Notes under the pieces: generated by a model
Database searches by the model: none
Told to the model about the DNA's origin: nothing
The model's input: the letters and a program-made list of their open reading frames with translations, nothing else
DNA from: G963720515 sp963720515
Lineage (GTDB): Bacteria > Actinomycetota > Thermoleophilia > Gaiellales > Gaiellaceae
Assembly: GCA_963720515.1 (NCBI GenBank)
Contig: OY970397.1
Location: 682,001 to 746,000, forward strand
DNA: 64,000 nt
Direction of reading: 5' to 3'
In this document: positions 53,575-62,961 of the stretch, piece by piece
How positions within the stretch are numbered: position 1 is the stretch's first letter
Layout of the letters: each line of letters begins with the position of its first letter
Program-made: the position numbers and the translations under genes

Positions 53575-54060
53575 GTGCTTCCCGAGTCCCTCTCACGCGC
53601 GCGACGGCGCCTCGAGGCGGCCGAGTCGAAGCCCGACGACGCCGAGATCGACGCGACGCTCGCGCGGGCCCGCGAGGCGCTCGAGTCGGTGGCCGAGCGG
53701 GTCGCCGAGCTCGAGGCCGCGGTGCCCGAGCGGCTCGGCGCGGCGATCCAGGACGGGATGCGCGCGGAGGTCCTCCCGGTCGGCCGCCAGGTCGCCGAGA
53801 TCCGCGGCTACTCGAACCAGACGATCCGCCGGCTCGAACGGCTTCAGGTCGACCTGGACGCCGAGCGGCGCGGCCGCGTCGAGGACCTCGGGCTCCTCGT
53901 GGACCTCATCGCGTCGAGCTGGCAGGCGGCCGAGCGGCGCCTCGACCGGCTCGAGCGGACGATGGATCGCATCGAGCGAACGCTCGGAGACCGCCCCGTG
54001 GCCTCGGTCTTCCGCCTGGAAGACCGAACCGGCCGCGACTCCGGCCCCCGCGCCGGCTAG
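53575..54060 (+). CDS. coiled-coil protein, function unknown
   Basis: Encodes 161 residues that are almost entirely heptad-like: two coiled-coil stretches (about 1-50 and 70-140, QTIRRLERLQVDLDAERRGR) with no membrane segment or signal. TAGCTT (53563-53568) ends 6 nt before GTG 53575, suggesting leaderless transcription. It is divergent from queA, with a 28-bp gap. I recognise no family. Confidence 0.65.
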   Translation: MLPESLSRARRRLEAAESKPDDAEIDATLARAREALESVAERVAELEAAVPERLGAAIQDGMRAEVLPVGRQVAEIRGYSNQTIRRLERLQVDLDAERRGRVEDLGLLVDLIASSWQAAERRLDRLERTMDRIERTLGDRPVASVFRLEDRTGRDSGPRAG

Positions 54061-54078
54061 AGCAGCCGCGCTCCGGAC

Positions 54079-56286
54079 CTAGTGTCCTCCTGCGGGCACC
54101 GCGTGCATGACGGTCAGCGTCACGCTGTTTCCTTTGTAGGACACCCGGAACAGGTAGCCCCCCGTGTTCAGCACACGGTTTTCAGGGAGCTTGTCGAACC
54201 GGCCCGAGATCGACCGGCCCTTCATGATCGTCAGCACGGTGCCGCGGGTCAGGGTCCCGTCGACATCCAAGGACAGGGCTCCGTCCAGGAACAGATCCCC
54301 GGCAGCCACGACGCTCGTGTAGTCGAAGTCGCCCCTCACGGTCACGGCGACGCGACCCTTGCTGCCGATGCGCACGGCTCCCCCGACGCTCAGGACATTG
54401 CCGGGAGCAACGGACACGTCGGTGATCCCTGCGGCTTCCTCCGGCGAGAGGCCGGGCTGTAGCACGCCGCCCGCCACGTCGATGCCGCCCTCCACGGTGC
54501 CGCTGCCGCCGAGCGTCCCACCGTCGACGTCGATCGCGCTCGCGTGCGAGCCGATGACCGAGAGCTTGCCGCCGAGGACCGTGGTCGTCCCGTGCCAGGT
54601 CTCGTGTCCGGTGAGGAACAGGGTCCCTTCGCCGCTCTTCGTGAGGCTGCCTTCGTAGACGCGCGTGTTGCGTGCCTGCTCACGGCGCGTGCCGATCGCG
54701 AAGTCCGACTGGTCGATCGCGCTCGCGTCGGGCGGCAGGCCCTGGGTCCAGCCCCTGGCAATCTTGGTCGCCGTCCACGCGGCCGCCTCGTCGGCGTCCT
54801 CGAGCCGCCGCGCCTGGATTGCGACGTCCGAGATGTCGTTCGACCAGACGTCGCTGTACCCCTGGGTGTCGAGGTCGATCGGCCCGAGCAGCTGGCCCGG
54901 GCCCCTGAACGCCTCGCGCAGGCTGGGCGTGTGCCAGCCGTTCCGGCGGTCGGGCACCTGGACGATCTGGCCGCGCGCCGGATTCGGGATCGCGACGCCC
55001 GCCGCGTCGTTGATCGTGTTGTTCTGGCGGCCCGTCGTGAACATCGTGTAGAGCGCCTGCGTGTTCGTCATGTAGGGGAAGCGCTGCATGACGAGCGCGA
55101 GCGACGCGGCGGAATGGGGGCCCGCCATGGACGTGCCCGACGCGCTCGCGTACCGGGGCTGCGGCACGCCGTCGACGACCGACACGGTCGTGCTGTTGAT
55201 CGACCTGCTCGGCGCCGTCACGCACGACCACTTCGCGACCCCGCACTGGTTGAACTCCTGCTGCCCCGGCACGAGCACGGAGCCGTCGGCGTTGAACGTG
55301 CGCCCGATCCCGGGGTTGATCCCGGAGGTCGTGTAGTAGCGGCCCTCCAGGTCGGGCAGGAAGTACGGCGCGGCGCCCCGCGGCGTCGGGTTCGCGTAGC
55401 CGCTGTTCCCGGCCGTGAACTGGACGATGGTGCCCGTGCGCGCGACCTCGATCGCGCCGTTCAGCCAGTGCATCGTCTTGCCGTTCGCGTCGGCGACGCC
55501 GTCGGGCGTGGAGAGGAACCGCCACGCCGCGTTCAGGCCGAAGCTCGCCGGAGCACCGGGGAGCGGCTCCAAGGTGTTGTAGTTCTCCGTGGGCGGCTGG
55601 CTGCCCCAGCTCGACGTGATGAGTCTGATGGGCTTGCCGTTCGCGGTCGAAGCGGCGTTCACGGCCCGGTACACGTTGGCGATGTACGCGTTGTCCGGCG
55701 TCTGCGCGGCGGTCGCGGTGGCCGGCAGGAGCCCGTAGAACACGCCGTCCGTCTTGCCCGTGTTGCCGAGATACACGTTGGCGTTGAACGCGACGCCGTG
55801 CATGTTCGCGACGGGGCCGGTGGGCTGCGTCTCGCCGACGCCGTCGCGACTCGCGCCGACCGTGCCGCTCACATGCGTTCCGTGAGTGTCGTTGAAGGCC
55901 GGGTCGTAAAGCCCGGACGTCGGGCCCGTGTCGCCGCCCTGCGCGACCACTCCGAAGTACCGGTCGCCGATGGCGTAGTTCGTCGCAAGGCTGCCGTGCT
56001 CGCGCATGTGCCCGCCGAAGAACCCCGAGTCGACGATCCCGATGTTCATCCCGGTCCCGGAGTAGCCGGCGGAGTAGGCGAACTCCGCGCCGATCGAGAT
56101 CATGCCGTTGTCGCGCAGGAACTCAGGCGTGCGCCAGCTCGCCGGATCGCCCACCGTGCCCGGGTCGCCCGGGTAGGTCGTGATCGGAGCCGGCGACAAC
56201 GGCGCCGCCGCCGACGTCCCTGCAAGGCAACCCATTACCACGAGCGCGGCGATCAGCGACTTCGTCAGCCCGTTCTTGCACGACAT
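54079..56286 (-). CDS. secreted subtilase resembling an autotransporter passenger
   Basis: Encodes 735 residues. Signal peptide (1-28); S8 catalytic residues Asp86 (GIVDSGFF), His135 (DTHGTHVSG) and Ser386 (SGTSMAGPH). From about 543 the sequence YEGSLTKSGEGTLFLTG, TTVLGGKLSVIGSH and GGTLGGSGTVEGG is the passenger-associated beta-strand repeat of Gram-negative autotransporters, but no C-terminal beta-barrel follows. GGGGGAGG precedes ATG 56286. It could be a horizontally acquired passenger or a lineage-specific secreted protease. Confidence 0.88.
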   Translation of the reverse strand: MSCKNGLTKSLIAALVVMGCLAGTSAAAPLSPAPITTYPGDPGTVGDPASWRTPEFLRDNGMISIGAEFAYSAGYSGTGMNIGIVDSGFFGGHMREHGSLATNYAIGDRYFGVVAQGGDTGPTSGLYDPAFNDTHGTHVSGTVGASRDGVGETQPTGPVANMHGVAFNANVYLGNTGKTDGVFYGLLPATATAAQTPDNAYIANVYRAVNAASTANGKPIRLITSSWGSQPPTENYNTLEPLPGAPASFGLNAAWRFLSTPDGVADANGKTMHWLNGAIEVARTGTIVQFTAGNSGYANPTPRGAAPYFLPDLEGRYYTTSGINPGIGRTFNADGSVLVPGQQEFNQCGVAKWSCVTAPSRSINSTTVSVVDGVPQPRYASASGTSMAGPHSAASLALVMQRFPYMTNTQALYTMFTTGRQNNTINDAAGVAIPNPARGQIVQVPDRRNGWHTPSLREAFRGPGQLLGPIDLDTQGYSDVWSNDISDVAIQARRLEDADEAAAWTATKIARGWTQGLPPDASAIDQSDFAIGTRREQARNTRVYEGSLTKSGEGTLFLTGHETWHGTTTVLGGKLSVIGSHASAIDVDGGTLGGSGTVEGGIDVAGGVLQPGLSPEEAAGITDVSVAPGNVLSVGGAVRIGSKGRVAVTVRGDFDYTSVVAAGDLFLDGALSLDVDGTLTRGTVLTIMKGRSISGRFDKLPENRVLNTGGYLFRVSYKGNSVTLTVMHAVPAGGH

Positions 56287-56359
56287 GCCTGGCCTCCCCC
56301 CGATTGGGCTCCCGCAGCGGGCCCACTATAGGAAACGCCTGCGCGTTCCGTCGGGGCGC

Positions 56360-57746
56360 CTAGACGGGCAGCCGGAGCTCGAAGCGCGACCCGCGGCCGA
56401 CCTCGGTCTCGAGCGCGATCTCGCCGCCCAGGGCGAGTGCGAGCTCGCGTGCGATGGCGAGGCCGAGCCCCGTGCCCTCGACGCGGTCGCCGGTGAAGAA
56501 CGGCCGGAAGATCCGCTCGCGGTCCTCCTCCGGGATGCCGGGCCCGTTGTCGGTTACCGTCACAGACGCGGTGCCGTTCGCCTGGCCGACCTCGATGCGG
56601 ATGCGACCGCCGTCCGGCGTCCAGGTGAAGGCGTTGTCGATCAGGTTCGTGACGATCTGGAGCACGCGGTCCCCGTCCGTCGTCAGCACCGGGTTCGCGT
56701 CCAGGCGCTCGTCGTAGGCAATCCCACGCTGGCGGGCCTCCTCGGTGCGCGCGTGGTAGGCGAGGCCGACGAGCCGCCCCAGCTCGACCTCCTCCTCGGC
56801 GAGCCGGAACCGGTTCGCGTCGAGCTTTGCGAGATCGAGCACGTCGCCGACGAGCCGCGCGAGCCGGTCGGTCTCGCCGCGGATCACCTGGAGCGACGCC
56901 TCGCGTGCGGCGGGATCGTCCACGACGCCCTCGCTCAGCGCTTCGACGTGGCCGCGGATCGCGGTGAGCGGCGTGCGGAGCTCGTGCGAGACGCTCATGA
57001 GGAAGTTGCGCTCGAGCTCCTCGGCCTCGGCGAGCCGCGTGGCCATCTGCCCGAAGCTCGAGGTCAGGCGGCCTACCTCGTCTTTCCCGGTCGGCGGAAG
57101 CGCCACGTCGTAGCGGCCCGCCGCGACCTCGTCGGTCGCGCGCGTCAGCCGGAGGAGCGGCGCGGTGAGCTTGCGCGTGACGTACCAGACGAGGCCGAGC
57201 GCCACGACGAGACCGCCGAGGAACGCGATCCCGAGCCGCTCGACGAGCGGCACCCAGCGGTCGCGAAGCTCGGCACGCGGCTTCGCCGCCACGAGGAATC
57301 CGAACGTCGAGTCGCCGATCTTGAGCGGCTCGGCCGCCGCGAGGTAGACGCGATCCTCGCCGGGCGGGCGGAACTCGAACGTCTGGGCCCGCCCGGCCTC
57401 GGCCGCGGCCCGGTCGGGCAGGACGCTGACCGGGAGGGTCCTCAGGGCCGGCGGCCTCGCCCGGGAAGAGCTCGAGGCCCGTGTAGAAGAGCTTCGTGTT
57501 CGGCCCGGCCGCGGCCTCGAGGTACCTGGTGGCGGCAGCCGGCGCCCGGCGGTTCTGCTTGGCGGGCGCGAGCGCCTGCTGCGCGTAGAAGTTCGAGAGC
57601 CCCGCCGCCTGGCGGCGCAGCTCGTCGAGCGAGTCGTTTCGCGTGACGTCCTGGAAGAGCGTCGTCGCGATGACCGCCGTGACCACGGCGGCCAGGAGCA
57701 TTCCGGCCAGGAACAGGGCCGGCAGCCGGAATCGGAGGGAGCGCAT
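56360..57746 (-). CDS. sensor histidine kinase, one frame break
   Basis: From ATG 57746 the protein has a membrane segment (about 8-30), then an extracellular region ending ELFPGEAAG, where the frame breaks at 57444-57452. Skipping one base joins LRTLPVSVLPDRAAAEAGRA to the second membrane segment, HAMP, SVSHELRTPL (phospho-His), NLIDNAFTWTPDGG and GTGLGLAIARE. The corrected length is 461 residues. It is coupled, 6 bp behind, to an OmpR-type regulator and so is the cognate sensor. Signal unknown. Confidence 0.88.
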
Positions 57747-57752
57747 GGCCCT

Positions 57753-58466
57753 CTACGTCGTGGCGCCGGCCGTTTTCGGCTCGGTCGCGACCTTGTAGCC
57801 GACCCCCCACACGGTGACGATCGGGCACGCGTCGCCGAGCTTGCGCCGCAGCTGGCCCACGTGGACGTCCACGGTCCGCGTGTCGCCGGCGAACGTGTAG
57901 CCCCAGACGCGCTCGAGGAGCTGGTCGCGGGTCAGGACGAGGCCGCGGTGGTCGAGGAGCTCCCAGAGGAGGTCGAACTCCTTCGGCGCGAGCTGCACCT
58001 CGTCGCCCGCGACCGTTACCTCGCGGCGCCCGGAGTCGATCCGGAGGACGCCGTGTTCGAGGAAGCCGCCCTCGGGCAGCGTCCGCCGCGTGGTCGAGCG
58101 GCGGAGGATCGACTTCACGCGGGCCACGAGCTCGCGCGGGTTGAACGGCTTCGTGAGGTAGTCGTCGGCGCCGACCTCGAGCCCGATGATCTTGTCCACG
58201 TCGTCGTCGCGGGCGGTGAGCATGAGGATCGGCACGTCGGAGCGCTGGCGGATCCGGCGGCAGACGTCCACGCCGTCGATGTCAGGGAGCATCAGGTCGA
58301 GGACGATCAGCGCGGGCGCGTCGGCGCCGGCCTTCGCGAGCGCCTCGGCGCCGTTCCGCGCGACGCCGACCTCGTAGCCGGCCTTCTGGAGGTACATGGC
58401 CACGAAGGAGGCGATGTTCGCCTCGTCCTCGACCACGAGGATCCGCTGACGCACGGTGTCGACCAT
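57753..58466 (-). CDS. OmpR/PhoB-family response regulator
   Basis: Encodes 237 residues. The receiver domain has ILVVEDEANI, the phospho-Asp in IVLDLMLPDIDG and Lys in YLTKPFNP. The DNA-binding winged helix ends RRKLGDACPIVTVWGVGYK. It forms a two-component pair with the kinase 6 bp downstream. ATG 58466 is favoured; an upstream TTG at 58517 would overlap the next gene. Confidence 0.94.
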   Translation of the reverse strand: MVDTVRQRILVVEDEANIASFVAMYLQKAGYEVGVARNGAEALAKAGADAPALIVLDLMLPDIDGVDVCRRIRQRSDVPILMLTARDDDVDKIIGLEVGADDYLTKPFNPRELVARVKSILRRSTTRRTLPEGGFLEHGVLRIDSGRREVTVAGDEVQLAPKEFDLLWELLDHRGLVLTRDQLLERVWGYTFAGDTRTVDVHVGQLRRKLGDACPIVTVWGVGYKVATEPKTAGATT

Positions 58467-58503
58467 GGGTTCGTCCAATGGTGACAGAGCGCCCGGCTGC
58501 GTG

Positions 58504-58980
58504 TCAGCCGAGGACAAAGGTGCGCCAGTAACGCGGCCAGACTCTCTTACGGCCGTTGTCGATCGCGAACTTCCCGGCGGTGCCCTGCAGACGAAGCCAT
58601 CCGCTCAAGACGGCGCTCGCGTTGATGCGGCTTCCGAGGCGATTGCCGCGGAGCGTCACCTTCCACGCGCCGTTGACGACCGAGAAGCTGATGTTGCGGC
58701 CTGCGCACGAGAACGTGATCGCGTCGATCCGCTTGCGCTTGCAGCCCGACGTCGAGACGACGGTGCGGGCGCCGCGGAGCGGGTCGCGAACGACGATCGA
58801 CCCCTTGTAGAGCGTCCCGAGGATCGCGCCGTCGTCGCTCTTCACGATTGCCGTGCCGTGGCCCGCGTAGAGGCCGAGCTGCGACCCGTTGCCCGTCGGC
58901 TCGCGCTGGAGCGGCGCCGCCCCGGCAGACGGGACGATCGCGAGCGTTACCAGTGCGAGTGAGATCGTCAGAAACCGCAT
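58504..58980 (-). CDS. secreted protein of unknown function
   Basis: Encodes 158 residues from ATG 58980. MRFLTISLALVTLAIVPSAGA is a signal peptide; the mature part is beta-rich with two cysteines (SGCKRKR, FSCAGRN) likely forming a disulfide. It ends KRVWPRYWRTFVLG. No family is recognised. It lies 37 bp upstream of the response-regulator start on the same strand. Confidence 0.7.
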   Translation of the reverse strand: MRFLTISLALVTLAIVPSAGAAPLQREPTGNGSQLGLYAGHGTAIVKSDDGAILGTLYKGSIVVRDPLRGARTVVSTSGCKRKRIDAITFSCAGRNISFSVVNGAWKVTLRGNRLGSRINASAVLSGWLRLQGTAGKFAIDNGRKRVWPRYWRTFVLG

Positions 58981-59066
58981 AGGACCTCGGTGTGACGTAG
59001 TTTCGCCGAGTCGGGTGCGCCCTGGATCAAGCGCGTGTAAGAAGTGTGTAACCGACGGAGCCACCG

Positions 59067-59687
59067 ATTTCCAAATCCGACGACCACCCGTTTGACGAGC
59101 GCGACCTCGCGGCCGACCCCGGAGCGCAGTTCCGAACGTGGTATTCGGAGGCCGAGGAGGCCGGCGTTGCGCTCGCCGAAACCGCGGTGCTCGCGACGGC
59201 GACCGCCGGGGGAGCGCCGTCCGCCCGAGCCGTGCTCGTGAAGGGAGCGGGCGACGACGGCTTCCTCTTCTTTACGAACTACGAGAGCCGGAAGGGCCGC
59301 GAGCTGGCCGAAAACCCGCGCGCGGCGCTCGTCTTCCTGTGGCAGCCGCTCGGCCGCCAGGTGCGCGTCGAGGGGACCGTGGAGCGCGTCTCCGAGGAGG
59401 AGTCCGCCGCCTACTTCGCGACCCGCGCCCCCGGTAGCCAACTCGGCGCGTGGGCCTCGCCGCAGAGCTCGGTGCTCACCTCGCGCGAGTCGCTCGAGCG
59501 GCGCGTCGCCGACGCGGAGGAGCGCTTCGCCGAGGGCGAGATCCCCGTCCCGCCGCACTGGGGCGGGTTCCGGCTCACGCCCGACGCCGTCGAGTTCTGG
59601 CAGCACCGGGAGAACCGGCTCCACGACCGCCTCCGCTACCGGCGCGGGCCGAAGGGCGGCTGGCTCGTCGAGCGCCTGGCGCCCTGA
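59067..59687 (+). CDS. pdxH: pyridoxamine 5'-phosphate oxidase
   Basis: The conserved region starts DPGAQFRTWYSEAEEAGVAL and continues with SARAVLVKG, FFTNYESRKGRELAENP and the C-terminal RLHDRLRYRR; it oxidises pyridoxamine/pyridoxine phosphate to PLP with FMN. No ATG, GTG or TTG occurs in frame between the stop at 59049 and GTG 59187, and that GTG would delete about 40 conserved residues. ATT 59067 lies 6 nt after GGAG and yields MSKSDDHPFDERDL, 206 residues. The ATT start, or a base error there, needs checking. Confidence 0.85.
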   Translation: MSKSDDHPFDERDLAADPGAQFRTWYSEAEEAGVALAETAVLATATAGGAPSARAVLVKGAGDDGFLFFTNYESRKGRELAENPRAALVFLWQPLGRQVRVEGTVERVSEEESAAYFATRAPGSQLGAWASPQSSVLTSRESLERRVADAEERFAEGEIPVPPHWGGFRLTPDAVEFWQHRENRLHDRLRYRRGPKGGWLVERLAP

Positions 59688-59767
59688 GGAGTCGTGCCGC
59701 GGTCACGCGGCGCGCGTCGGAGCGCTCCGGTCCGTCCGGTGCGCGTGCTTCCCTGGGATGGAGGCCA

Positions 59768-60034
59768 ATGCGACGCCGCAGCCTCACCCCAGAGGAGCGC
59801 CACGACCGCGCGGTCCGCATGCTCGCGGCGCGGCTCGAGTACCTGGCCGCCGCCGAGGAGCGCTCGACGGCCGGCTTGCAGCTCCCGGACGAGCACGTGC
59901 TCGCCGCCGAGGCGGCCACCCGGCACGCGATCGCGCTCGGCCTGCTCTCGTCCGAGGAGGCCGCGGCGATCTGGGCCCACGTCGCCGAGCGCCACCCGGA
60001 CGTCGCGTGGTGCCGCGCCCGCCGCGCCGCCTGA
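59768..60034 (+). CDS. small hypothetical protein
   Basis: Encodes 88 residues, Arg/Ala/Glu-rich and helical (PEERHDRAVRMLAARLEYLAAA), with no motif or signal. GGAGG lies 4 nt before ATG 59768, a good start. It stands between pdxH and the dehydrogenase gene on the plus strand. I recognise no family. Confidence 0.6.
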   Translation: MRRRSLTPEERHDRAVRMLAARLEYLAAAEERSTAGLQLPDEHVLAAEAATRHAIALGLLSSEEAAAIWAHVAERHPDVAWCRARRAA

Positions 60035-60037
60035 GCC

Positions 60038-60895
60038 CTACTCGTATGTGAAGAAGCCCTGCCCGGACTTCCGGCCGAGCGTTCCTGCCGCCGCCATCTC
60101 GACCAGCCGCTCCGGCGGCGCCATCCGTGGCTCGCCGAGCGCCTCGAAGAGCGCCTCGGACGCGTGCACGTGGATGTCGATCCCGATCAGGTCGATGAGC
60201 GCGCAGGGGCCGATCGGCCAGTTCACGCCGAAGCGCATCGCCTTGTCGAGATCCTCGGGCGAGACGCCGGCCTCGTCGAGCACGCGCACGCAGTCGTTCA
60301 GGAGCGGGATGAGGATGCGGTTCACCACGAAGCCGGGCGTGTCGGCGCAGCGGATGGGCTGCTTGCCGATCCGCTCGGCGAACGCGTAGGCGGTCTCGTA
60401 CGGCTCGTCCGCGACGAGCTCCGTCCGCACGACCTCGACGAGCGGGAGTACCGGCGCCGGGTTGAAGAAGTGCATGCCGACGACGCGCTCGGGGTGCGCG
60501 GTCGCGCGGGCGATCTCGGTCACGGAGAGCGCCGAGGTGTTCGTCGCGAGCACCGCGTCCGGGGCGACGATCCCGTCCAGCTCGGCGAAGAGCTCGCGCT
60601 TGGCGGCCGGGTCCTCGACGATCGCCTCGATCACGAGGTCGCACGCGGCGAGCTCGCCCCGGTCGGTCGTGGTCGTGAGCCGGTCGAGCGCGGCGTCGCG
60701 CTCCTCGGCGGTCAGGCGGCCCTTCTCGACACCGCGGCCGAGGTAGTGCCCGGCCCGCTCGCGCGCCTTCGCGCCGAGCTCCTCGCTCACCTCGACCCCG
60801 AGCGTCTCGACGCCCGCCTGCGCGCAGACCTGGGCGATCCCCGCGCCCATCGTGCCGAGCCCGACGACGCCGACCCGCCTCACCTCCCCGGCCAT
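60038..60895 (-). CDS. 3-hydroxybutyryl-CoA dehydrogenase family
   Basis: Encodes 285 residues. The NAD site is GVVGLGTMGAGIAQVCAQAG (9-28); ATNTSALSVTEIA and HFFNPAPVLPLVEVV carry the catalytic Ser and His regions, and the C-terminal domain contains GPCALIDLIGIDI. It should act on short-chain 3-hydroxyacyl-CoA in beta-oxidation or butyrate metabolism. ATG 60895 is only 14 bp from the divergent aldehyde dehydrogenase start. Confidence 0.93.
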   Translation of the reverse strand: MAGEVRRVGVVGLGTMGAGIAQVCAQAGVETLGVEVSEELGAKARERAGHYLGRGVEKGRLTAEERDAALDRLTTTTDRGELAACDLVIEAIVEDPAAKRELFAELDGIVAPDAVLATNTSALSVTEIARATAHPERVVGMHFFNPAPVLPLVEVVRTELVADEPYETAYAFAERIGKQPIRCADTPGFVVNRILIPLLNDCVRVLDEAGVSPEDLDKAMRFGVNWPIGPCALIDLIGIDIHVHASEALFEALGEPRMAPPERLVEMAAAGTLGRKSGQGFFTYE

Positions 60896-60909
60896 GGTTC
60901 AATACTTTC

Positions 60910-62340
60910 ATGGCGGTGACGGCGCGCGAGCGAAAGCTCCTGATCGGCGGCGAATGGGTCGACACCGGCGAATGGCAGGACATCCGCTCCCCGTACTCGG
61001 GCGACGTCGTCGGGCGCGTCGCACGCGCAGGCGCGGCCGAGGCGACGAAGGCGCTCGACGCGGCCGAGCGGGCCATGGCCGAGCCGCTCCCGACGCACCG
61101 CCGCGCCGCGATCCTCGACCGCACGGCCGAGCTCCTCGCGGAGCGCCAGGACGAGGTCGCCCGCACGATCTCGGACGAGGCGGGCAAGCCGATGAAGGCC
61201 GCGCGCGTCGAGGCGCAGCGCGCCGTCTCCACGTTCACGATCGCGGCCGCCGTCGCGCGCACGCTCGCGGGCGACGTGATCCCGATGGACGCATCGCAGG
61301 CGGGCGAGGGAAAGCTCGCGTTCACGCTCCGGCGGCCGATCGGGATCGTCGGGGCGATCAGCCCGTTCAACTTCCCGCTGAACCTCGTCGCGCACAAGGT
61401 CGCCCCCGCGCTCGCCGCCGGCTGCGCCGTCGTCCTGAAGCCCGCCGGCCAGACGCCGCTCTCCGCGCTCCTGCTCGCCGAGCTCGAGCAGGAGGCAGGG
61501 CTGCCGGACGGCTGGCTGAACGTCCTCGTGGGCCCCGCGTCCGAGATCGGGGATGTCCTCGTCGCCGACGAGCGGGTCGCGATGATCACGTTCACCGGCT
61601 CGGGCGAGGTCGGCTGGGGGATCCGCGAGCGCGCGGCGCGGAAGAAGGTCTCCCTGGAGCTCGGCAACGCGACGCCGGTGCTCGTCGAGGCCGACGCGGA
61701 CCTCGAGACCGCCGCGACGAAGCTCGCCGCGAACGCGTTCTCCTTCGCCGGCCAGAGCTGCATCTCCGTCCAGCGGATCTACGTGCGCCGCGAGGTCTAC
61801 GACGACTTCGTCGCCCGCTTCGTCCCCAAGGTCGAGGCGCTCGTGGTCGGCGACCCGGCGGACGAGGACACGGACGTGGGCCCGGTCATCGACGAGGGCG
61901 CGAAGGAGCGGATCGCCGCCTGGATCGCCGAGGCGAAGGCGCAGGGCGCGACCGAGCTCGCCGGCGGGGAGGAGAACGGGCACCTCCGCCCCACCGTGCT
62001 CGCGGACGTGACGCGCGAGATGAAGGTCTCGTGCGAGGAGGTCTTCGGCCCGGTCTGCACCGTGTCGCCATACGACTCGCTCGACGAGGGCATCACGCTC
62101 GCCAACTCGACACGCTACGGCCTCCAGGCCGGCATCTTCACCGGGAGCGTCGAGGCGGCGCTCGCCGCGGCGCAGGGGCTCGAGTTCGGAGGCATCACCG
62201 TGAACGAGGCGCCCACGTTCCGCGCCGACCAGATGCCCTACGGCGGTGTGAAGGCGTCCGGGAACACGCGCGAGGGCCCGCCGTACACCGTGCGCGAGAT
62301 GACCGAGGAGCGCCTCGTCGTGCTCGCCTTGGGTGCGTAG
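60910..62340 (+). CDS. aldehyde dehydrogenase family protein
   Basis: Encodes 476 residues. NAD site PFNFPLNLVAHKVAPALAAG and TFTGSGEVGWGI, general-base Glu in LELGNATPV and nucleophile Cys in FAGQSCISVQRI are present. The divergent hydroxyacyl-CoA dehydrogenase suggests shared CoA or aldehyde metabolism, but substrate is not predictable. ATG 60910 fits the family start TARERKLLIGGEWVDT. Confidence 0.94.
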   Translation: MAVTARERKLLIGGEWVDTGEWQDIRSPYSGDVVGRVARAGAAEATKALDAAERAMAEPLPTHRRAAILDRTAELLAERQDEVARTISDEAGKPMKAARVEAQRAVSTFTIAAAVARTLAGDVIPMDASQAGEGKLAFTLRRPIGIVGAISPFNFPLNLVAHKVAPALAAGCAVVLKPAGQTPLSALLLAELEQEAGLPDGWLNVLVGPASEIGDVLVADERVAMITFTGSGEVGWGIRERAARKKVSLELGNATPVLVEADADLETAATKLAANAFSFAGQSCISVQRIYVRREVYDDFVARFVPKVEALVVGDPADEDTDVGPVIDEGAKERIAAWIAEAKAQGATELAGGEENGHLRPTVLADVTREMKVSCEEVFGPVCTVSPYDSLDEGITLANSTRYGLQAGIFTGSVEAALAAAQGLEFGGITVNEAPTFRADQMPYGGVKASGNTREGPPYTVREMTEERLVVLALGA

Positions 62341-62385
62341 GGCCCCGGCGGGACCGGCCGCAGCGGTCGGCTAGACTCGCGCACC

Positions 62386-62961
62386 ATGTCGGGTCGCTTC
62401 TTCGGCCGTGGCGAAACGCCGCCCGCCGATCCCCCAGTCTCGGACGCCCCGCCGCCCGAGGCGGCGCCGCCGCCTCCCGCGGCCCCCGCGCCCGTGCCGC
62501 CACCGCGTACGTACTCGCCGCAGCGCGAGCGCCGCTCCCTCGCCCGGCTCCGCGAGGTCGAGATGCGCGACGTCGGCGGGCTCGCGGTCGAGATGGCGCG
62601 ACGCGACGACTGGCGCTACCCGCTCCTCCATTCGCGCTGCGCCGAGGTGCTCGGGATCGAGGAGCGGATCCACGAGCTCGACGCGCTCATCGCCGCCGGC
62701 GACATGGCCTCCCGGGGCGTCCCCGTGGTCGAGTGCCAGTGCGGCGCGCCGATCATGCGCGGCCAGCACTTCTGCGCCCACTGCGGCCGGCCGGCGCCGG
62801 AGACGAACCCGGTCGTCGCGTGCAGCCACTGCGGCCAGCCGCTTCCGGCCGACGTGAACTTCTGCTCGTTCTGCGGCAACCCGGTCGCGGCCGAGGCGTA
62901 CGCGGAGGCCCCTCCGCCGATCGACGAGACGCTCGTGCCCCCTCCGCCCCAGGAGCCGTAG
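62386..62961 (+). CDS. double zinc-ribbon protein
   Basis: Encodes 191 residues. A Pro/Ala-rich N-terminus (10-40) precedes a helical region and two zinc ribbons: CQCGAPIMRGQHFCAHCG and CSHCGQPLPADVNFCSFCG, each with paired CxxC. TAGACT (62372-62377) ends 8 nt before ATG 62386, suggesting leaderless transcription. It ends one codon before the next zinc-ribbon gene and probably forms a unit with it. Partner unknown. Confidence 0.75.
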   Translation: MSGRFFGRGETPPADPPVSDAPPPEAAPPPPAAPAPVPPPRTYSPQRERRSLARLREVEMRDVGGLAVEMARRDDWRYPLLHSRCAEVLGIEERIHELDALIAAGDMASRGVPVVECQCGAPIMRGQHFCAHCGRPAPETNPVVACSHCGQPLPADVNFCSFCGNPVAAEAYAEAPPPIDETLVPPPPQEP

